Part shown: positions 1-13,300 of the stretch, piece by piece
Numbering within the stretch: the first letter of the stretch is position 1
Layout: each line of letters starts with the position of its first letter
Source: Apostichopus japonicus
Lineage: Eukaryota; Echinodermata; Holothuroidea; Aspidochirotida; Stichopodidae
Length of the DNA: 64,000 nt
Direction: 5' to 3'
Assembly (NCBI RefSeq): GCF_037975245.1
Contig: NC_092582.1
Coordinates: 5,246,001 to 5,310,000 of the forward strand
Notes under the pieces: generated by a model
Seen by the model: only the letters and a program-made list of their open reading frames with translations
The model's database searches: none
Told to the model about the DNA's origin: nothing
Position numbers and translations under genes: made by a program

Positions 1-126
1 TTCTTCTTTTTTTTCCTTTTCTTTCTCTCCACCCTTTGTAAACTAAACCTCTTACATCATTCTCTTTTGTGTTCACCCTGCTCATTAACCTGTCTGTATT
101 CTGTGCTTGTATTTTGTCCCATGTAC

Positions 127-190
127 TTTCAGTTACTTGTCATTCAGCCTCTGAAGAAGATCCTGCTAGGATCGAAACGTTAGGCCCACT
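127..190 (+). repeat. Copy of the dispersed GATCCTGCTAGGATC palindromic repeat
   Basis: This copy contains CCTCTGAAGAAGATCCTGCTAGGATCGAAACGTTAGGCC (shown here only as the family's core). Other copies lie at about 23,430-23,490, 24,236-24,258, 27,291-27,430, 40,465-40,650 and 47,500-47,885. The core GATCCTGCTAGGATC is almost self-complementary, and the flanking GCCTTTGAAGAA and GTCAGGCC parts are shared among copies. Confidence 0.7.
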
Positions 191-916
191 GACTTTTACA
201 CCTTGCATAACCACCGACTCAAATAAACCAAAAGTTTCGACCTGCCTTGAATTGACAACATTGTCTGAGTTGGCATGACTATCACAACTTACCAGGCGTA
301 CTAGGTAGCTGGCCATTTTCAACAGTGTTCAGATTTGCTTCTACATGAGAGAGAAACATTGATTCACATCAGAAAATTGGGACAATATGAGGGAGGGTTT
401 ACTATGTTGTTTCCTTTCCTATGATAGATTCGTGCTGAACTCCAGGGTATTTATTCAACCTTGCTAATTTATGCATTTCAAACACCGACCACTCATGCAA
501 TGACTGCCAGCCAGCCTCATGAATCTTGCTCCACTTCCAACCAACAATTCTTGATTCACTACTTCACAAGAGGCCAAAGGTGTTCAAAAACTAATTTCCC
601 TGGCAAGCCAGGTGATGCAGTTACGATTGCCACCTTCCAAACCACAGCAATGGTGGCATCTTCACTTTAATAACTGAAAACCTTAGTCCCCCTGCCACTT
701 CAATCAAGCACTAATGGCCCCAACCCCCCCCCACCCCCCACATCCACAACCATCAACCCTTCTTTGACAATATTTCTTTATAGTTGGTGCCAGGTGGCAT
801 ATCCTCTCAGGTCTGACAATTAGTGTGATTTTTTGTAAAATCGAATGCCTTTCATTGAGTGAAAATACGCAAATCACGGACGTTTATAGTGAAGCATCCC
901 TTGCTCATTCCTACAG

Positions 917-1068
917 AAAAATGATATCAGACTGTCCATGCTTCGATCAATGGATGTTAGAGTGGCTGCCGTGCAAAAGCTGTTTGGTATTGCCCTGTCC
1001 CTCTCGATGGACAACACGACCAAACAGACGATAGATATAGATGGTGACGAAATTCTCATCGAGTATTG
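917..1068 (+). CDS. Exon-like frame on the plus strand, unknown gene
   Basis: Acceptor TTGCTCATTCCTACAG and donor TATTG|GTGAGA enclose 152 nt that are fully open in one frame (50 codons and two bases). The frame reads like protein: KNDIRLSMLRSMDVRVAAV, then an alternation of hydrophobic and acidic residues ending TIDIDGDEILIEY. I do not recognise the family. No partner exon with matching phase (2) was found with confidence downstream; a TG|C join to about 1311 stays open to 1413 but looks weak. It lies opposite the 3' part of the minus-strand receptor gene, so it is either the end of a converging gene or chance. Confidence 0.4.
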
Positions 1069-1280
1069 GTGAGAAAATAAAACCAGTGTCTGATCGTCCG
1101 TTTCGATCGTTAACGGAGATGAGCGACAAATTACAGTAACCCATTTAAATATGGTTTCCAACTATAGCGATACAACGTTCTCCCTACCCCCCTCCCCCAC
1201 CCACTCCCTTATGTTGATTTGTTATATTGTCTCCTTCATGTTTCATTCCTTTTAGTTTTTCTAATCCTTGACAAACTCAC

Positions 1281-1343
1281 CCGTACCACTGAGAAGCTGG
1301 TCTCTTTCAGCTGTTTCATCAATGTTGTTGTTGGCATTTGTAG
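1281..1343 (-). CDS. Receptor exon 7: cytoplasmic tail segment
   Basis: The minus strand shows a strong acceptor (TCTTTCCCTTGTGCAG) and donor (GTACGG|GTGAGT) enclosing 63 nt, phase 1-1, which joins exon 6 in frame as G|CT. It encodes an acidic, Asn-rich segment (TNANNNIDETAERDQLLSG). A competing terminal possibility is a frame at 2704-2625 (acceptor TTTTTGCAG, 25 codons then TAA), which could be an alternative last exon. The plus strand of this stretch also has a short open frame, but with no matching downstream splice site. Confidence 0.55.
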
Positions 1344-4300
1344 CTGCACAAGGGAAAGAAGACATATCCTTCTACTTAACCGTTACAGCAGTTACAAGTT
1401 GAAAGGAGAGTGATAAGGGCATGTAGTAGTATAAACTCAGACGGTGGTGCATGCTCACTCAAATTTCAAACGAAGAGGCAAAATCTCAATGCAATGTAAA
1501 AGAGCAAATCTGTGGTTAAGGACGGGATTCGAACCAGTGGTGGCCTCTCAAAGACGAGCCTTTGCAAAGACTTGAAGGTGACCCAGAGGTCACCGGCTCA
1601 ATTCCCATTCCAGCCATCAACTTTGTTACTCTCTTCTATCGTTTATAACTTCCCAGTCAGTTTCCAGTTGATTTCATTTTAGTAGACTGTAATATAGTAT
1701 AGTAAGTAGTGTATCAATGTCATTACTGCTTCAGTGTACATTAAAATCACAGAAATTGGGGTATGGGATGGGAACATTTTGTTGTTTCTTTCAATCTTGG
1801 CAGTGACAATAACCTCCTCTGCATATTCATCGTGTCATAGGTCATGATTGGGGACCGGCATACCAACAGAGTTAATGAATAGGGCTGCAGAAATGAACTC
1901 AATATCTTTAACCTTTTCCACCCCCCCTTTTTTTTTTACCTGTGGTAGATGTATGCTAATTTGAAGGTGTTTAAACCTGCTATATGGCATCTTACTTCCC
2001 CCTCTTCATTTAACTGGAATCCTTAGTACAGACCATTCATGTAATGAATGCAAGCTTGATAAATCTTCCGCCATTTTCCTCATGACATTTCTTGATTTAC
2101 TACATCACAGTGGTCCAAAGCTGTTCCCCACCCCCCCCCCACCACCCACCTAATAGAAAAACCTATCCTAGTCTAGGCTGATGATGCAGTTCCCTTTGCT
2201 AGAAATTTTAAACCACCCTTCCTGCTCCCAACATCTTCCCCAACCCTCGACCCTTCTGTGTCCACCAGTCCCTTTCATGACACGATTTCTCCACGATACA
2301 TCATTTCTGGTCGGACACCGTCTTGATTTGTATATTTAAAACAGCGTGACTTTCCAAAGGTTAGTAATAAGCAAAACCACATACATACAATGTTAGACAT
2401 CCTTGTCTCATTCCCAGAGCGATAGTAATGAATGGCAGACGACCCTTGCTTTGGGCAGCAGCAAATGTATGAATTTGAGAAGTGCTTTGCAAAGGGATAG
2501 GATTTTTCTTTCTTTCTTTGTTGTTGATCAATTGTTAAAGCATTGTTAAAGCACCCTGTCCTCGTTAATGGTCAGTTACTACCACACACCGCACAGCCAA
2601 GGCAGAGTGATGACTTCACAACATTTATAATAAAGTCTTGAATACTAAAAAGGTAAGCCAGTACAAACCATCTGATGGAGAGGGTCCTAGATTTGAATTG
2701 CTACCTGCAAAAAGGATGAAAAAAGAAAAGAAAAGATAAAAAAGAGAAGATCATGTTAAAACAGAATCTGATGGGAAAAAACAAAAACGTGCTTTGGTGG
2801 ATGGTATTTATATGTCATGAGAGACACCAAAGGCTGTTTCAATGTCTTTATCACCTTGACTGCTCCTTTAATATTAGCCGCTGTACATCAATGTCTGTTC
2901 AATGTTGAAGGACGCTTGGAAAAAAACAGCTGTTTCTATAACAATGCAACATTGACTGCACTTTACAATAACTGCTTCTGTGTCAATGCCATGTTGAGGG
3001 ATGTTTGACACAGCTGTTCCTCTGCAATGTGCTTGCCAATATTGAGGGGTGCCATTCCTTAACTAATTATAAATAAATGTGTAATTGCCAAAATATCTCA
3101 TGATATGAAATTTATGGGACATCAAAAAATAAAAAAATTCTTCATAGGACAAAATGGCTAAAAACCTAATTGAGTTGCCAATTGGATGCAACCACACAGG
3201 TGTGTTGGCTTTTTCGATACTGCATTATAAACAGTATGGACTTAATCAAATGAGGCAACTGAAATGCAAATGCTATAAGAACAACAGCTACAAGACTGCA
3301 GAATAACCCTAGAGCACCCAGAGTTCTTACATCAAGGATATAAGAAAGACTAATAAATAACTCCTCACCCTGGACATTGCATCTCCCTTTCTTTCGGCAA
3401 TATAGACACATCGCCACCATTGCCACTATCCCCATCGCCACTGCTACCACCGCAATAACAAAAAATACTAATACTCCTCTGTTCGTCGGAAATAGTGCTT
3501 GTTCTGTAATGTAGATAAAATACAAGAATTAAGCTTGAGGACCATGCACACGAAAAAGATTGTTAATTATGAGTAGAAATTGCGATATGGTGTTTCTTGT
3601 AGGGACGAGTCTCGACAGATGACGGTGATCATTTTAATCTCCCTGAGGATGGTTACCCACCTTACCATCCCTTAAGGATAGAGTTCCACTAGACATCCCT
3701 GAGACAGATATCCACCGTACCTCCTCTGAGATGGTATGTCCTGTCCGGCGGCCCATCCGTGCCTCCCTCTGCGACACTAGTCCTGACCGATGAGAGATGA
3801 CACCCTACTACTCCTTTAACACACATGTGGTGTGCACCGACTCCCCCATGGTCTATATTGTGCTCATAATACACACACATATCACATAACATTGTCCAGG
3901 TAACTGCCATGACTGAGACCCTACTTCCTCAACACACAAAACAATTCTTAACCTGGTTCACATTTATATACAGACTACAGTACAGTAAATGTCAGTAATT
4001 GACCTATAATGTGCACGTATACATGATGCACACACTTACACCTTACACACACGTATACACATATTATGTAGTGACTGCATGGCTGTAGGAGCCTAACCCT
4101 TAAACAAACACAAGTAGGACACTGACTCATAGGTCCTGTGTTTATCCAAGCTTCTTCACATAATCCCATTAAAGCATTCACTGACTGACACTATGTAACA
4201 ATATAGTATTCTGCATATAATTGTCAGGGATGTGCCCCAGCAGTTCTTAATGCAGCCCAGCACAAACAGTATTTTAAACATTTCCGCCCGGCACTTTTTG

Positions 4301-7300
4301 AATGATAATTTAACAAATTTAACCATAACCAAAATCTGGGAGAATACATGGCACAGAATAGGAAAAATAGCACTACCTAAGCATACTTCATGTGCAAAAT
4401 TTGTCCAGTGGGGAGGGGACCCGTACCCCACCCATGAGATCCCTCTACCAGGGTGTGGATCACACCACTGCACACTCTGCCCGGCACTCAAATATTCCTG
4501 AGCACATTCCTGAATGATGCAATAATAATATCTAAATACTGTCCAGTAACATGTACAGTATATGCAGGACTACTTCAGGTCATACCAATAATTCCCCCCT
4601 TTTTTTCTCCACCAAAGAAATTCACCCTATTTAAAACTGCTCCTCATACCATGGAGTCATGATTATGATACATGATCAACAATCATTTCAGCAAAAAACA
4701 ATAATGCTTGATATGACAAAGAAAAATGTATACAAAACTTGAGACAAATAACATTGTAGATTGAATGAGTTTAGTTGATCTGCTGCCAATGAAGAAGCAT
4801 TTAATGACATAGCTTAAAGTGTCTAGAAGATAATACATGTTGTAATATGGAGATGTGGAAGCACATGTTATAATCCAGGTTAGCTAACTTCAACTTGCCA
4901 TTGTGACTCCTATTTTGCGCCCTCCTGTTTTCACCACCTAATACCACACAATCTAAACTGTTGTCGGGTGATGAAGATTATGCATGTTATATGGAAAGTC
5001 ACATGTTTTTCAGGGGACTTTACCTGTGCAAATTAATTTCTCACTTAACGTCATTGACACAAACTGACAACAATCGAACACATTCAGATACGTTTTAGTT
5101 AGCGACCTGTTGAGTCTGAATGGCAAAAAATTGGGTTGGTCAAACATTTTTTGCAACATATGAAAGTTGGTTAAATTTTTACAAGTGTGCTGTAAACAAC
5201 CACAGCAGTTTAATTGGATCAAATCTGACAAACTTTGGTTCTCTCAAATTAGAACTTGTCTCAGTGTCTATTCATGGGGACATTTTCCCTTCCTACTGAG
5301 TTTCGATCATGTTCTTCTCTCCTATTAAATCAAATCCAACTACCATAACTATTAAGTCTTCTTCTGAAAACCATAGATTCTCATAACATCAATACCCTCA
5401 CTGTTAACATATGAATACGGAAATCAAAGACAAAACCGGATAAAATCAATAACATATTATGAAACTAACCTTTCTTGCAGGTCGGTCGATCCTTCGAGTA
5501 CTCTCCATCACTTTTACAAATCAACTCTGGTGTACCGTCTATGGTGAACGTATCATTACACCTAAATACAGTTACACCTCCAACTGTCATATTCGACTTC
5601 TCTATGTAACCGTTGTCGGGTGGCAACAGTTTCTTGCACTTTTCTGCTACAGCAAAACAAACAAGTCAAAATGTTCTCAAAATCAATAAAAGTAGACCGC
5701 AAAGCATCGTAAATGAGGTCGGGCATAAAGAACAGGGATCCATTAAAAGGAAACGAATATGGTCATGAAGAATGATGTGAAAGAATAATTGATTTTCATT
5801 CCTTCTTTTACAATCACTGTTTTACAATATTTAACATTGCTACTGGCGGTGGTTAGACATTACCGACGTACAGTATTACTACAAGTTCGGTTAAAATCGC
5901 CCTAAAAAATTTGCGATTCTCTGAGCAATGTGAGAGTTTCACAAGCTGCTGATGGGGGAATGAAGACAACCCATATGTATGAGACAGTCCACCAAGTTTC
6001 ATATATATATATGCAGCCTCAAATAAGAAACTGACCCCCTTCCCTCAGATTCTTTTGAAGGCCTGGAGGGTCACACTTTGAACCTGAAAGTGAAAACTAA
6101 CTGGGCTGTAGGTTGGTCATTTTGTAAAGTTGGGAGTTACTTACAAATTGGGATATGTTTAAAGCCATATGGGCCATGTCACTAGGAAATTACAATACTT
6201 CCATCTGCCCTCCTAACCCCTTTCTCATATGCTAAAAAAAACACAGATCACCACTTGCCATGAATTTCGCAGGGTCAGTCCCATTTTAATTACAATTCAT
6301 GATGCTGTTTTAAATATACAAATCAAGACCGTGTCCGACCAGAAGTGATGTATCGTGAAAGAATCTTGTCATGAAAGGGACTATGGTGGACACAAATTCA
6401 GAAATAACAATCAAAACAAGAACAATTAATTTGAATAATAAATTTGCTGTATTACAGACAGAACATTTTTATTCCCATATTCCATGTTAACTGTCATATT
6501 TTTTACTAAGATTGTTCAACATAATAATAATTAAGCAGTCCTGAGCTTGTCGGCTGGTTCAGGCATCAAGGTCACAACCTCTGTAGCCACATGAAATATG
6601 GGAAGAGGTTCCAGTTTTGTAAAGAATTCTCAATCTATCCATTGTCATTATTTATCTTAAACTCACCACTCCGATCGCCATCCTGGGATGCATTGTCTGT
6701 GATGGTAGTTCCGACCGAGAATGCAGAGGTATTGTCAGCCTGTGTGGCTGTAAGGATCGGCTCGGGCTGCGTTGTTACGTGGCTCCGTTGGGTAGTAATC
6801 GGCCGAACAGTGCATTGTAAGGTATGGTTTCCATCGTAGACATATGAGAACCTCTCTAGCTGCCGGTAACGATTCAGATCTATAATGTTCTGAATAATCG
6901 GGGCACCTGCGGTCCTGTCCTCCAGTTTGCAGAACTGGCCGTCATTTTGGCATCGGCACTTGCTTATGAACTGGCTTTTGATTACCTGGGGGAAGTCGCA
7001 GTAGTGACAAGGTTGGCAAGTCCCCCCGCTTGGCGCGTTACAATACATCCTACACAAGAAAAAAACGAAACACCTCAAATAATTGCGAAATATATACCTT
7101 ATATATGTTTATACGATATATGTTTTAAGATGCAATGCCAAAGTCCAGTGACTGTTGCTAACTTGGTGATTGACAGCTTGCTTCATTTCACTAAGATATA
7201 TACATTAAAAACTGAATCTGTTTTCAAAATTGTCACTTGAGTTACTGCTGACTGTTTACCTGTACCGTACAATGTTCAGTGAAACATTATGAAATGAGCA

Positions 7301-10300
7301 ATACGGGCGTGTGCTACTGTATGAACTACATATATGTTTAGTACACATTAATCATGCCAGCATTTATCATGCAAGCATTTATCATGCAAACATTTATCAT
7401 GCAGATTTGTAATTGCTAGTTGGGTGTACTGATGTACTGTAGATAGACCAAGTGGTTGTGCTACTTGTACTTAAGCATGGCATTATGTTACTTTAACAAT
7501 ATCACAATCTTTAATCAGTTAGTCCATGAAGTAGTAGTAGTAGTTTATTGCATCTCATATCATGGCCCAAAGGCCAAATTACATAAGAGAACAGGGAAAA
7601 AAATAAAATATATAAAAATACAAATAAATTAATCAAGGAATATAACAGAAACTCAATAACACATAAGGTAGTTCTAAGAACTAAAGACACACAAATAAAT
7701 AATAAATAAAGACAACCTACAAAATGAAGATCTTGGCGTGGGAGAACTAAACAATCTAATCTCATTTTCTCAAAAATGACCGATCAATAATGGAAACTTT
7801 TAATATCTTCTTCCAAGATGCAAATTTCTTTGAGGAACTATAGTAATGGATATTGCAAACAAATAAGGCTCCTGAATTTCTAGATGCTGAACAGCTACCA
7901 ATAAAATTTTTTTTAAAAACATTAAAGGTCCCAAAGGAAATATGAAAGATTTACTAGGCAGAAAAGAAAAAGACAAAACATTTCCAGAGAAAATCAACAA
8001 AAACATTGAAAAGTGGTCTCTGTAATAGAGACAAGTCTACTCAAGAATACAAAACCTAAGAAACAACCGTGTAACATACCCCAGGGGACACGTATCCTTG
8101 ATTTCATCGCCATATCCATCACATGGATTAATACCCTGTGCAGTAAAACAAAGGTAACAATGACATTTCTTAATCACACTGATATGTAAAGAGAAAATGA
8201 ACTGTAAGCGAGTAATTATGCATGAGAAAATGTAGTTACAGTACATGTACTCGACTGAGTGTACACAGTACAGTTACTATATGTTTGTATACATGTACAT
8301 GGAGAAAACCTTTGAAATGTACAGTATGTTCAATACGTCCACAGAGAAATTTACTAACAACTGTACAAATGTACATGTATGTATACATGTACAACATGTA
8401 GAGATCTAAATTTGAGAATATTTATCCAGAGTGTTTAGAGAAAAGTTTTCATGAGAGTATGAACACATTAATACATATCCAGGAGAAATGTGCTTAAAAT
8501 ATGTCTGCAGTATGGTGTGTAGAGGAATGTACATGTATGTATGAGAATATGTATGTACTGTATATACTAGTACTGTACATGTATGGAGAAATGCATGTAT
8601 TGCAATATATACATAAAGAGTACAGTGTATACATGTAGTACACACAGGTTTGTACATTACAAACTGTGTGTAACATTTGGCACTAATGGGCAGTATGGAG
8701 AAACAGTATGAGAGTATTCATACAACATGTACAGTAAATGTGCCATATACTGTATGAGGGGAAAAAAATATAGAGAATGACTTTGGGCAGACTTCTAGTC
8801 TTGATAAGTTACAGTTTTAGTGCTAGGAGTGATTCTACAGCTACTGAGATTTTATAGATATTCAACTTTAACAAAATCTGGAATGTTCCTTCTCTAAGGG
8901 CTTCCGAGATGACCATGTCACCTCTTCAGAGGAGGTCTTAATGTTAATCCATTGTTTTATAAATTTTAATTACACCAACCCAAGAGAATGTTCTGTTGAC
9001 TTTTAATTACAAGAGAACACTTTTGGATGACCTTCAAAACCACTTGTCCTCGGTAAAAATGTTTTAATACATGTCATAAAACATGTCATTTCGAGACCAT
9101 TTATGAAGTCTTATATTTTTATTTTCTCATTGCGATTTTGAGTTGCATCCGAGGAACTGACCTACTGTAATATGATCTGTATATTACAGGGATGTACAGT
9201 AAGTGCAGCCCAAAAAAAAAAACCGGAAAAAATATTCGGAGACCCCAGGTGAATGCCGTCCTAACACATCCTACTCCTAGCTCTGACTACTTACACACTA
9301 TCGTTATGTTAGGCTAGCTCAGAAGTATTAGCGCTAACACATCTTACCCCTAGTTCTTACTACTTACACACTATCGTTATGTTAGGCTAGCTCAAAGTTA
9401 CGAATACGTCGCAGCGAACTACGGAATAAAAAACAGTCTCACATTCGAATGCGATCACAAATATCGACTTTCATATGCGTATCCCGTAGATTTCCGCCGC
9501 TCACAAATATCACAAGCGTTAATTCCAAAACTTATGTCGAGCACCAGCAGTTACGAAGATATTAATTAGCAGTCCAATCAACATGAATTAGGCAAAGTTT
9601 TTCAACGACAGAAATGAGCTATAGCGATTTGAAGTTCGCACGTACGCAACGATATTCACATGGCACAACGGTTGTACAGTGCAATGCGATGATGCGAAAC
9701 TGGAAATGGTATTTTGAGTGATCGATGAGTGAAAATTGAAGTTACAGTAGCTTGCTACAACGGGCCAGGCAATTTTGCTGCGTTGTGTCTTTGATATTCG
9801 AACAATTTTGTGGAACTTTATCGGAATTTAAAAAAAAAAACGGATTTCCGTAAAAATACGGAAGACTTATTGGAATTAAAAAAAAAACCGGATTTCCGTA
9901 AAAATCCGGAAGACTTACATCCCTGATATTAGACTTCATAGTCCAGTCACTTTAGTTGTTGACTGTCAATTGTTCTTAGGATCAAATACTTCCTCAAAAA
10001 TGCAAAAGAGTTACATAAATTCAAACCTGGATTGATAGCAACACTGGGTTTTAATGGTCACATCAAAATTACTTTTGTGCCTAAAGTAAAGTCACCCTTT
10101 AAATTGAGTGTCCACTTTTTTTAAATGCACTTAGCTAGTGAACAACAGATTAAAAGAATGCTCACCTTCACTGGCTTGATGAATACAATGAGTATAATAC
10201 AGTAAAGCCCACTGACTATCTGTAACAGCTTTCGTATACCCATTGGAGAATGTCCTTTTAAACCTTTGTCATTCATCTTAAATAGAAATCTGCAAAAAAA

Positions 10301-13300
10301 CAAATAATAATCATAATATAAAAATAAACAGAAAGCCAGTTGACTTTGGTGCTTCCTTGCCATCTAGATAATTGCTCAAAATTCACATACTGTATATCTG
10401 GCTTATATGTAGAGCAAGTGATTTAAATTTAAAGTAAAGTGAGAACCAGAAAAGGTGTCCATCTCTTATTTGTGGGACTCACTTGGGGGCATCAACCAAT
10501 TAATTCACTGGTTAGGACTTAGGACTAAGGATATTATCATATACATAGAATATTTATTCCAAAATGTTTCAGTGTATCCAGAAAAAGCAGTCTTCCTAGT
10601 AGGTGAAGTATCTATATAGACACATACTGTAGATGTATTGAGCAAATAGAGATTTTCTTTTACCAATTTTGAGCTAGCAAATCAGCTTTACCGTCGTCAA
10701 CAATCTCTTTAATAATTGTTTTTAATCATATCAGAGTTACATTCATGAAATTGTTTACAAACTGTGAAATACTTTCACAACTTACTGCCAAAGCCAAAGT
10801 CATCAAGAATAAATCACAGAGTGTAAGAAGGAATTTAGCCTGTTGACTCCTTGAGCCATTTAAGTGGCCATTTGAGATAACCTACTGTATTAACCCCCTT
10901 GAAGCCAAGAGAGCAACTATTTGAATCATATTTCATTTCCTGGACTATATATGTATAGTTTCACTTGTGGTCTATTTTACTGTATATTACTGTAGGCCTG
11001 TTCATCAAAAGAAATCATAGCATGGCAAATCTCACAGATTCAGTGTAGCTTTAATTTTGGAGTTACCATGTTTTAAAAGGATTACATACTTTGGCTTATG
11101 TTAACCTCGTGTGACCTTTGACCTCCATCAATTTCGATAGGGGTCTGTACTGTGCCACTCACTACACAAACTATGACTAATACAAGATATATGTCTTAAC
11201 AGGGAGTTTCCATAACAACTCCCTGGTCTTAACCTTCTTGACTTTCATCAAATTCTACACATTTACTAAACGCATTGTTTACCTCATAAACTGTGTTAGT
11301 TGAACTACAGTACAGTACCTTCAAATCTGTATTGCACAACATGTATGCAATGATTACCCAGTAAACACTGTGCACACTGTAATGTGAACTCCTGTATATA
11401 CACATGGTACAGCTGTACTGTTTGTACAGTGCAGAATACCAACCTGTGAGGGAAATCCAAGACGTACTAGAACTGCATTTGCCAGTAAATACATTGTAGT
11501 GTGCATAGAACTTTTCGGTTTTTCGTGGTGTTATTTTTTGGGCAGACAACACACCAGGGAGTATACAGTATATGGAGGTACCTACAGTACAGTACAAAGG
11601 GAGGGCACTTGTGAGCACTCATGATATGTTGGCTACGCAGCTACTGTAGCCTCTGAAACTGCAAATGTACAGAGACTATATGAAACTTAAAGCTTCAATG
11701 TCTAGTCATGTAGGTATCGTAAACTTGGCCAGTAAAGCTTATATTGTAGCGTGCACGCGCACTACAATAACAATACACTAAACAGTGTACACACACTAGA
11801 ACTCCTGTACATGCATTGTACAGTAGCACTGTTTTTCACAGTATAGAATACCACCTTGAGAGGGGAAATCCAAGACACATTTATGTACACCAAACGTGTA
11901 CACATGATAAGTTGGAGAATATTTCTTACAATTTTATATTAGGTTCAAGTTAACTAATTGGGTCAAAAAGTTTTATTGTAATGTGAAAAAATTCTTTCGG
12001 AACTAAAAAGTCTTATTGTTTATATTACATAAATTTAATAATAATATTCATTACGTCCCATCAACTATCACAGACCGGAAAAGAGGCAAAAGGCATCTAT
12101 CTTTCATGGCTTAAACAGTTTACTTTTTAGTTTAGTAAATAGAGACCCAAGGATCAGGAAGCCTTACAGTAGCTTATTGGAGACGCTATCCATTGTGTTA
12201 GATCGTGGATGAACACCGGCTTATTTCAAGCCTTCTCTTTTCGAATCTAAGCGTTCAGAGGATAACGAGGCAAGGTTGTGAATTCCCTCCCATTCCTGCT
12301 CCCGGGACCGCCATTTAACGTCCCTATCCGACGGGCGAGAGTGTATGCCCCAGCATCTGACCACTTTCTCAAATACTGAGGTATGCAAAGGCACTCCATT
12401 CGACATCACTGCAGTGCAGCCATGACGAACAGAGTTCTTTTGAAACAGAAACGAAACAGAAACAAACCCCTTTTCCCAAGTTCACCAACCAGAAATACCA
12501 AATCCACTGAAGACTCTGCACATCACCACTGCACTGCAGCGATTCTTGAACAGGTCAAGATAATATAATTTTGATCCTGGAACCTAAGAATTGTGTGGCG
12601 GACACTCTAACCGCTGAACCGAGCCTTTGCCTATAAACCTCTTTCAGTTACACTTTGTAGATTTGGCTGTCGCTCATTGGTGACCAGACTCACGTGCAGC
12701 TTTTTTGACAATTGTTTTTGTTTCATATTATGAAACTCCTAATATTATTACTTCAAATACAAAAGCTTTGAAATGCATGTAATTGCTGGAAAAAATCCTA
12801 TCGATGTCACCAATGGATAATGCAGGTCTAAAATGACCTTCAGTACATGGTACAATAAATATAATGATGGCAACGGCTAACATTTTCAAATTGGATTATT
12901 AGGGTTCTTTGTGTGATTAATACTAATCGCAAAGTTCGCCCAGGTTTTACTTTCATTGTCATCTGACTTGGGCATTGTGCTTGATATTCCAGTCACTTAA
13001 CGTAAAACATTTAAAGACAGATCGTTTGGCCTCACAGCCCCCATGACTTGGAACAGCTTATATACCTGATTTTCTTCGAAATATTCAGAGTTTGAACGAT
13101 TCAAGCTTGAATTAAAAACTCACCTCTTTAAGAAAGAATTTTATTTAGACATTTATTGACTGTATGAACTTTTTGTACTGTATAAACTTATTATTATTAC
13201 TTTTGTTGTTGTAGATATCTTGCACTTTATTAGTGAATTAACATAAACGTAAACATAGTTACAGTAGTTACCATAGATACAGTATACGCCTATAGTACAA

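Larger units (their letters stand above)
460..2450. repeat. Diverged tandem duplication (about 1.5-kb spacing)
   Basis: The stretch at about 461-900 (ATGCTAATTT..., accaccactcatgcaatga-type text, a C-rich run, then a cattcc-cag acceptor-like end) is echoed at about 1946-2430 in the same order: TGTATGCTAATTT, GACCATTCATGTAATGAATGC, TTCTTGATTTACTACATCACA, GATGCAGTT, a C-run and CTCATTCCCAG. Identity is patchy with gaps, so this is an old duplication. The second copy carries a degenerate counterpart of the 917-1068 exon position at about 2423. Confidence 0.45.

Noticed and set aside
6635-7078. The 147-codon minus frame as a complete small secreted protein
   Set aside because: The upstream Met region lies in intron; the acceptor at 7050 and donor at 6667 define it as an internal exon of the receptor gene.
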